DNA of 18,409 nt, from the NCBI GenBank assembly GCA_947097615.1, contig CAMURX010000012.1, forward strand, positions 1 through 18,409, read 5' to 3'. The notes under the pieces are model-generated. The model saw only the letters and a program-made list of their open reading frames with translations, ran no database searches and was not told where the DNA came from. The position numbers were made by a program, and so were the translations under genes. The stretch is from an uncultured Neisseria sp. (GTDB taxonomy: Bacteria; Pseudomonadota; Gammaproteobacteria; Burkholderiales; Neisseriaceae). Every line of letters begins with the position of its first letter. The first letter of the stretch is position 1. Shown here in pieces: positions 14,735 to 18,409 of this stretch.

Positions 14735-15243
14735 ATGGCAATAGAGACAAGCGCGTCCGGCGTTTATCTGTGGAGCGTCGGCGGCATCGGCTTTGTCGGC
14801 ACGCTCTTCGGCATGCCGCTGGACGCGCTGATTTTGGGCGGCCTTGCGGGCGCGGTGGTGCAGGGTCTGCATCCCGCCGCTTCGCGCAAGGCCGGCTTTT
14901 TTTCAATACTCATGTCTATGCTGCTGGCGGGTGCGCTGTCGCCTGCCGCCGTGGATTGGGCGGTACACCATACCGCGCTGCTCACCGCCGCGCGCGCGGA
15001 GGAAATCCTCACGCCGCTGCTGCCCGTCGCCATCGGCGGCGGCTGGCCGTGCAGCGGTGGACGGTGCGCCAGCCGGAATTGTGGATACACGCCCTGCTGC
15101 TGGCCGCATCAATCGGCGTGGCCGCATCCAACCTGTCGGGGCAGACGCGCAACCCGCACGAGGTTTTTTTAAACGTAGGCATCGCATCCTACTTCATGGC
15201 GCAGACATGGCGGCTGCGCCACAGCAAGGCGCAAAACTGGTAA
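14735..15243 (+). pseudogene. Putative phage holin, frameshifted
   Basis: The intact gene would encode about 169 residues. The first part has hydrophobic helices at about 16-44 and 55-77, with AEEILTPLLPVAIGGG before the break. The rest (LAVQRWTVRQPELW, a third helix ALLLAASIGVAAS, and the end RLRHSKAQNW) lies in the -1 frame. A single missing C in GGCGGCGGCTGGCC, at about 15042, accounts for the shift; as written, the first frame ends at 15172 after a nonsense tail. Its place ahead of endolysin and Rz and its membrane profile fit a holin, which opens the inner membrane to release or activate endolysin. The family assignment (a betaproteobacterial putative holin) is less sure than the frameshift. 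Confidence 0.8.
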
Positions 15244-15248
15244 ACCAA

Positions 15249-15283
15249 AGGCCGTCTGAACGTTTCAGACGGCCTGTTTTTTT
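15249..15283 (+). terminator. Paired-DUS terminator between holin and endolysin
   Basis: AGGCCGTCTGAA-CGT-TTCAGACGGCCT is a perfect 12-bp stem followed by GTTTTTTT. It sits between two genes of the same cassette, so it would attenuate endolysin transcription. Confidence 0.75.
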
Positions 15284-15295
15284 GAAAGGAAAACC

Positions 15296-15755
15296 ATGAA
15301 CGGAAATCTGAAACTCGACGACACCGGCTACGCCCTGATCGAGCGGCTCGAAGGCAGCCGCCGCGCCGCCTACAAAGACAGCGCGGGCATCCCCACCATC
15401 GGCATCGGCTTTATCCGCTACACGCTGGGCGCAAAGGCGGGGCAGAAGGGACACACTGACCGAAGCCGAAATCAAGGCGGAATTTTTAAACCAAGTGCAG
15501 ACCTACGAAGCGGCCGTGCGCCAATACGTGCGCGCGCCGCTGACGCAGTCGCAGTTCAACGCCTGCGTCTCCCTCTGCTACAACATCGGCGTGATGGCCT
15601 TCGCCAAATCCTCCGTCGTGCGCCTGCTGAACGAAAAACGCTACCGCGCCGCCTGCGAAGCATTCGCCCTGTGGGATAAGGCGGGCGGCCACTTCGTGCA
15701 GGGTCTGGCAAACAGGCGGCCGGCGGAGCAGAAAGAGTTTTTTAGAAACGGTTAG
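15296..15755 (+). pseudogene. Phage endolysin (GH24 lysozyme), frameshifted
   Basis: The start carries the complete T4-type catalytic triad: Glu19, Asp28 and Thr34 in LEGSRRAAYKDSAGIPTIGIGF, with the same spacing as T4 lysozyme Glu11/Asp20/Thr26. After GAKAGQKG (about 15450) the frame turns to nonsense. The continuation TLTEAEIKAEFLNQ, then FNACVSLCYNIGV and ALWDKAGGHFVQGLANRR up to a stop at 15755, lies in the +1 frame. Either one extra base or two missing bases (or a slightly larger deletion) near CAGAAGGGACACA explains it. There is no signal-anchor at the N-terminus, so a working version would depend on the holin. The ribosome-binding site AAAGGA is intact. As read here, the protein would lack the C-terminal lobe and should be inactive. 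Confidence 0.88.
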
Positions 15756-15785
15756 GCAACTGTCTAACAAAAGATTTTTTGCAAA

Positions 15786-15804
15786 ATTTACAGATGGTGT
15801 AAAT
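15786..15804. repeat. Inverted repeat ATTTACA/TGTAAAT
   Basis: ATTTACA-GATGG-TGTAAAT: perfect 7-bp arms in an AT-rich gap between endolysin and Rz. It could be a protein-binding site or an mRNA hairpin. No function can be assigned. Confidence 0.4.
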
Positions 15805-15820
15805 CCGTTATTTTAAGGTT

Positions 15821-15849
15821 CGGACGGCCTCTGTTGCAGGCCGTCTGAA
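15821..15849. repeat. DUS inverted pair upstream of Rz
   Basis: GGACGGCCT-CTGTTGC-AGGCCGTCTGAA: a hairpin with a complete uptake sequence on the right arm (15838-15849). No T tract follows on the plus strand; the Rz ribosome-binding site begins just after it. Confidence 0.6.
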
Positions 15850-15861
15850 AAAGGAGAAACC

Positions 15862-16362
15862 ATGAGATGGCTTTTAAAATACTGGAAACCCGCCATTGCC
15901 ACCGCCCTGCTGCTTGCCCTCATTGCCGCATGGCAGGCCGACCGCCGCACGCAATACCGGCGCGGGCAGGCCGACAAGGCCGCCGAAATCAGCCTTGCGC
16001 TGGCAAAGGCGGCGCAGACTCAAAATGAAAACACCCTCAACCAAGAACGGCAGACGCAGCAGAAACTTCACGCCGCGCAGGCCGCAATCGAAAAGGAACG
16101 AAACCATGCCCAAACTGTTGCCACTGATATGCGCCGTGAGCTTGACCGCCTGCGCCGCCACGCCGACATACATTCCCGCCGCCTGCCCGCAGCCTCCTCT
16201 CCCGCCTGCTCACCTGATGAAGACGCTGCCCGAGGCTGGCAGCTATTCGCAGAGAGCGCAGCAAGATATGCAGAACTGGCTGAAACCACAGACCGGCAAC
16301 GCAACGACCTTGCCGAGTGGCAGGCATACGGCGCAGTAGTGGCGGACAGTGTGTCCAAGTAA
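15862..16362 (+). CDS. Rz-like inner membrane spanin subunit
   Basis: This 166-residue protein starts with a signal-anchor helix (about 8-24, YWKPAIATALLLALIAAW) followed by a long charged, Gln-rich coiled coil. That is the structure of Rz-type i-spanins, which together with an outer membrane lipoprotein fuse the two membranes in the last step of lysis. AAGGAG lies at good spacing before ATG 15862. The nested lipoprotein gene at 16106-16339 supports the call strongly. The gene is intact, unlike the holin and endolysin before it. Confidence 0.9.
   Translation: MRWLLKYWKPAIATALLLALIAAWQADRRTQYRRGQADKAAEISLALAKAAQTQNENTLNQERQTQQKLHAAQAAIEKERNHAQTVATDMRRELDRLRRHADIHSRRLPAASSPACSPDEDAARGWQLFAESAARYAELAETTDRQRNDLAEWQAYGAVVADSVSK
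16106..16339 (+). CDS. Rz1-like outer membrane spanin lipoprotein, nested in Rz
   Basis: This 77-residue ORF lies wholly inside the Rz gene in the +1 frame, the same arrangement as lambda Rz/Rz1. It starts MPKLLPLICAVSLTAC, a lipoprotein signal peptide with lipobox LTAC and lipidated Cys16, and continues Pro-rich (CPQPPLPPAH) as in Rz1 proteins. An AAAGGA site lies about 8 nt before ATG 16106. The mature lipoprotein should bind the Rz C-terminus across the periplasm. The frame is open further upstream, but the lipoprotein signal fixes the start. Confidence 0.9.
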   Translation: MPKLLPLICAVSLTACAATPTYIPAACPQPPLPPAHLMKTLPEAGSYSQRAQQDMQNWLKPQTGNATTLPSGRHTAQ

Positions 16363-16540
16363 GCGAAAGGCCGTCTGAAAACCATATCAACCGCTTGGGT
16401 AAAATGGTTTTTATACGGCGTGTTTTTATTGTGATTGGTCTTAAATTCTTCAAACCGTTGCAATTAAAACGCAACTTATATTATTTAATTTATTGATTAA
16501 CAAACAATAAAAGAATCCCCGTGGGCGTGCCAGTTTTTCC

Positions 16541-16570
16541 AACCCTCCGTTTGGTAACGGAGGGTTTTTC
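16541..16570 (+). terminator. Strong intrinsic terminator without uptake sequence
   Basis: AACCCTCCGTT-TGGT-AACGGAGGGTT: an 11-bp perfect stem followed by TTTC. No gene ends near it, so it may end a small RNA or a phage lysis transcript, or belong to the host side of the junction. Confidence 0.8.
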
Positions 16571-16732
16571 TCTATACTATACTGGATTTTCGTTTTTACA
16601 CACATTTAAGCATTTAAGGCAAACAGCCTGTCCTGCGCTCCGGCACTTTTCGACCTCGTTGAAGCTCCGCTTTCAGACGGTCTTCCGTCTTTTCCCGCAG
16701 GGCATTCTGGCAGACGGCGCGCCGTTGCAACA

Positions 16733-16806
16733 GAGGCCGTCTGAAAGCGCATTCCCCCTGCCGCACACCGCATTCCGTCACGCGGCAGGGGTTTTCAGAC
16801 GGCCTC
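16733..16806. repeat. Nested inverted repeat with DUS outer arms before rdgC
   Basis: The outer arms GAGGCCGTCTGAAA (16733-16746) and TTTCAGACGGCCTC (16793-16806) are perfect complements. Inside lie CCCCTGCCGC (16755-16764) and GCGGCAGGGG (16782-16791), also perfect. The transcript would form a long two-part hairpin. Confidence 0.75.
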
Positions 16807-16826
16807 GGCGGCGCGGGTGTTTCATG

Positions 16827-16832
16827 TATAAT
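16827..16832 (+). promoter_or_regulatory. Probable -10 box of rdgC
   Basis: A perfect TATAAT lies 28 bases before the rdgC start. The expected -35 position is GC-rich and does not match consensus, so the promoter may be weak or activator-dependent. Confidence 0.45.
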
Positions 16833-16860
16833 GCTGCGGTTTTACAGCAAGGAATGCGCT

Positions 16861-17760
16861 ATGTGGTTTAAGCAGATCAGTTTCTACCCGCTTGACAAAA
16901 ACAAGCTACCCGACGCGGACACGCTCTCGGCCAAGCTGGTGGAACTGCCGTTTGCGCCCTGTCAGGGGCTGGACTGGTTCAGCGAAGGTTTTGCCGCGCC
17001 GGTGCCGTTTTCGCCGGAAGCGGTTTTTCCCGCCGACTTCACTTGGGGCGTGGCGCTGAAAAAAGAAGAGAAGGTACTGCCCGCAGGCGTTATCCGCGAC
17101 ATTTTGGACGAGAAAGTCGCCGAAATTCAGAACAACGAAGCGCGCACGGTCGGCCGCAAGGAAAAACAGGAATTAAAAGAGCAGATTACCGACGATCTGC
17201 TGCCGCGTGCCTTCACCCGCAGCGGCCGCACGCAGGCGGTGTTCGATACGAAGCACGGCTATCTTTTGGTCAACAGCGCCTCCGCCTCCAAAGCGGAAAA
17301 CATGCTCACCAAGCTGCGCGAAGCCTTGGGCGGCCTGGAAGCCTCGCTGCCGCACACCAAGCAGTCGCCTTCGAGCCTGATGACCCAATGGCTGCTGCAA
17401 GGGCATTGCGACGGCGGCTTCGAGCTCGACAGCGATTGCGAACTCAAAGGCGCGGGCGATGTCGTGCCCGTGGTGAAAGTATCGAAACAGGATCTGACCG
17501 CCGACGAAGTGGTGCAGCATGTGAAAAACGGCAAAACCGTCACCCAGCTCGGTTTGGTATGGCGCGAGCAGATTGCTTTTGTGCTGACGCAGGATTTCAC
17601 GCTCAAACGCATCCAATATCTCGATGTTTTGCAGGAAGAAGCGGAAAGCCACGGCGACGATGCCGCCAGCCTCGCCTTCGCCTCGCAGGTTTTGATGGCA
17701 GAATCGCTGGGCACGATGTTGGACGAGCTGGTCGGCCTGCTGGGCGGCTGGCAGGAATAA
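16861..17760 (+). CDS. rdgC: Recombination-associated protein RdgC
   Basis: This 299-residue protein starts MWFKQISFYPL, the usual RdgC beginning, with GLDWFSEGF at about 40 and PFSPEAVFPADFTWGVALKKEEKVLPAGVI at about 55-85. RdgC binds double-stranded DNA as a ring-shaped dimer and limits RecA action; in gonococcus it is needed for normal pilin antigenic variation. ATG 16861 is chosen because AAGGA lies 7 nt before it; the longer reading from 16831 would run through the ribosome-binding site and the -10 box. It is a host core gene next to the prophage end, intact and of usual length. Confidence 0.95.
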   Translation: MWFKQISFYPLDKNKLPDADTLSAKLVELPFAPCQGLDWFSEGFAAPVPFSPEAVFPADFTWGVALKKEEKVLPAGVIRDILDEKVAEIQNNEARTVGRKEKQELKEQITDDLLPRAFTRSGRTQAVFDTKHGYLLVNSASASKAENMLTKLREALGGLEASLPHTKQSPSSLMTQWLLQGHCDGGFELDSDCELKGAGDVVPVVKVSKQDLTADEVVQHVKNGKTVTQLGLVWREQIAFVLTQDFTLKRIQYLDVLQEEAESHGDDAASLAFASQVLMAESLGTMLDELVGLLGGWQE

Positions 17761-17768
17761 GCCCGCCG

Positions 17769-17806
17769 TTTTCAGACGGCCTCTTGTTACAGAGGCCGTC
17801 TGAAAA
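17769..17806. terminator. Inverted DUS pair between rdgC and the MORN gene
   Basis: TTTTCAGACGGCCTC-TTGTTACA-GAGGCCGTCTGAAAA: a 15-bp perfect stem with an 8-nt loop. Only A follows on the plus strand, so a plus-strand terminator lacks a T tract. Confidence 0.6.
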
Positions 17807-17833
17807 CATAAATAAAGAACGAAAGGATTGGAT

Positions 17834-18247
17834 ATGACGAAATTTCTCGCCGCAGCCCTGTTGGCCGCCCTGCTGCCGCACGCCGCCGCCGAAGTAATCG
17901 ACCCCTATCAGGGCAAAGGCTGCCGCTACGAAGGTGCAGTAAAAGAAGATTTGCCACAGGGGCAAGGTGTGTGGTCGTGCGACAACGGCAACCGCTACGA
18001 AGGCACGTTTAAACACGGCAAATTCGACGGCAAAGGCAAATTCACCGTCAGCCGTGCAGACAATATCTTCCTCGAACCCTTCGGCGCATACAGCTCCCGT
18101 TTCAAAGGCATGCGCATGGAAGGCAGCTTCCAAAACGGCCGTGCCAACGGCGTGATCCAAGTGTATGAAGGCAGCGACCATATCTTCACCCTCACCTACG
18201 ACAAAGGCATCATGAAAGAAGCCAAACTGCCGAAAAAGAAAAAATAA
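17834..18247 (+). CDS. Periplasmic MORN-repeat protein
   Basis: This 137-residue protein has a signal peptide (MTKFLAAALLAALLPHAAA, cut before EV) and two to three MORN-type repeats: RYEGAVKEDLPQGQGVW, RYEGTFKHGKFDGKGKF, and a weaker MEGSFQNGRANGVIQVY. The end is strongly basic (KLPKKKK). MORN repeats bind proteins or lipids; the role here is unknown. AAAGGA lies 8 nt before ATG 17834; an in-frame TTG six bases earlier is less likely. Confidence 0.87.
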   Translation: MTKFLAAALLAALLPHAAAEVIDPYQGKGCRYEGAVKEDLPQGQGVWSCDNGNRYEGTFKHGKFDGKGKFTVSRADNIFLEPFGAYSSRFKGMRMEGSFQNGRANGVIQVYEGSDHIFTLTYDKGIMKEAKLPKKKK

Positions 18248-18251
18248 GCCG

Positions 18252-18286
18252 CTTTCAGACGGCCTTGCCGCAAAAGGCCGTCTGAA
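18252..18286. terminator. Inverted DUS pair between the MORN gene and dcd
   Basis: TTTCAGACGGCCTT-GCCGCAA-AAGGCCGTCTGAAA: a 14-bp perfect stem just after the MORN gene stop. Only a short T run lies on the left arm side, so termination strength is uncertain. Confidence 0.6.
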
Positions 18287-18327
18287 AACACCCGACCCCG
18301 CACAACCCCACCCGACAGGACAACGAG

Positions 18328-18409
18328 ATGAGCATCAAATCCGACAAATGGATACGCCGCATGAGCGAAGAGTTCGGCATGATCGAGCCCTTCGAGCCGA
18401 ACCAGGTGA
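18328..18409 (+). CDS. dcd: dCTP deaminase, partial (5' end only)
   Basis: Twenty-seven codons are visible, starting [18 protein letters not shown] and going on IEPFEPNQV. This is the conserved beginning of the betaproteobacterial dCTP deaminase, usually about 188 residues, which converts dCTP to dUTP for thymidylate synthesis. AGGA lies about 9 nt before ATG 18328. The catalytic residues are beyond the window. Confidence 0.88.
   Translation, partial: MSIKSDKWIRRMSEEFGMIEPFEPNQV

Larger units (their letters stand above)
16363..16860. other. Gene-free right flank of the prophage (probable phage-host junction)
   Basis: About 500 bases without a convincing gene. It holds an uptake sequence just after Rz (16368-16379), an AT-rich stretch (about 16430-16510), a strong non-DUS terminator (16541-16570), a small hairpin AGACGG-TCTT-CCGTCT-TTT (16675-16693) and a large nested inverted repeat (16733-16806). 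The change from phage to host genes happens here, so the right attachment site is probably inside. No tRNA end is recognisable. A 116-codon ORF here has no coding character. Confidence 0.5.

Noticed and set aside
16831..16860. Longer rdgC start at ATG 16831
   Set aside because: That ATG overlaps the -10 box and the extra codons include the ribosome-binding site of ATG 16861, which begins the conserved MWFKQ.
16521..16871. 116-codon ORF before rdgC
   Set aside because: It runs through a terminator, inverted repeats and the rdgC promoter and start; no ribosome-binding site or coding character.

Overview
The window is the right-hand part of a lambda-like (siphovirus) prophage in a commensal-type Neisseria, running out into host chromosome at about 16.4 kb. 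The genus call rests on the many copies of the DNA uptake sequence AGGCCGTCTGAA (the AG-DUS variant). The meningococcal/gonococcal form ATGCCGTCTGAA was not seen, which argues for an AG-DUS commensal rather than N. meningitidis or N. gonorrhoeae. The host genes rdgC, a small MORN-repeat protein and dcd at the right end fit a betaproteobacterium.

Layout: (1) 1-269, the 5' part of a HigB-like toxin gene on the minus strand with its own promoter and palindromic operator. (2) 330-6491, tail genes on the plus strand in lambda order: tape measure (H, with an embedded lytic transglycosylase), M, L, K and I; M-L-K-I are joined by ATGA overlaps. (3) 6522-7124, a minus-strand RelE-like toxin/XRE antitoxin pair. 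(4) 7192-13364, the host-specificity protein J, split by a -1 frameshift near 9.93 kb and carrying a 975-bp in-frame duplication with 560 identical bases. (5) 13479-13643, a very small membrane-protein ORF whose start looks damaged. (6) 13660-14188, a minus-strand BrnT/BrnA pair. (7) 14314-16362, a small unknown protein, then the lysis cassette: holin (frameshifted), GH24 endolysin (frameshifted), Rz and a nested Rz1. (8) 16363-16860, a gene-free right flank with a strong non-DUS terminator. (9) 16861-18409, host genes.

Together the plus-strand genes would build the tail tip and central fibre and then lyse the cell. The two complete toxin-antitoxin pairs and the partial toxin gene all lie antisense, at junctions of the late operon. 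Nearly every junction carries paired uptake sequences that form a hairpin terminator.

The most notable points are the three minus-strand toxin loci inside one tail operon, the tandem receptor-binding cassette in J, indels confined to J, holin and endolysin (prophage decay or sequencing error), a predicted leaderless toxin mRNA, a G8 tract in the BrnT promoter spacer, and a dRS3-like palindrome inserted into an uptake-sequence terminator.
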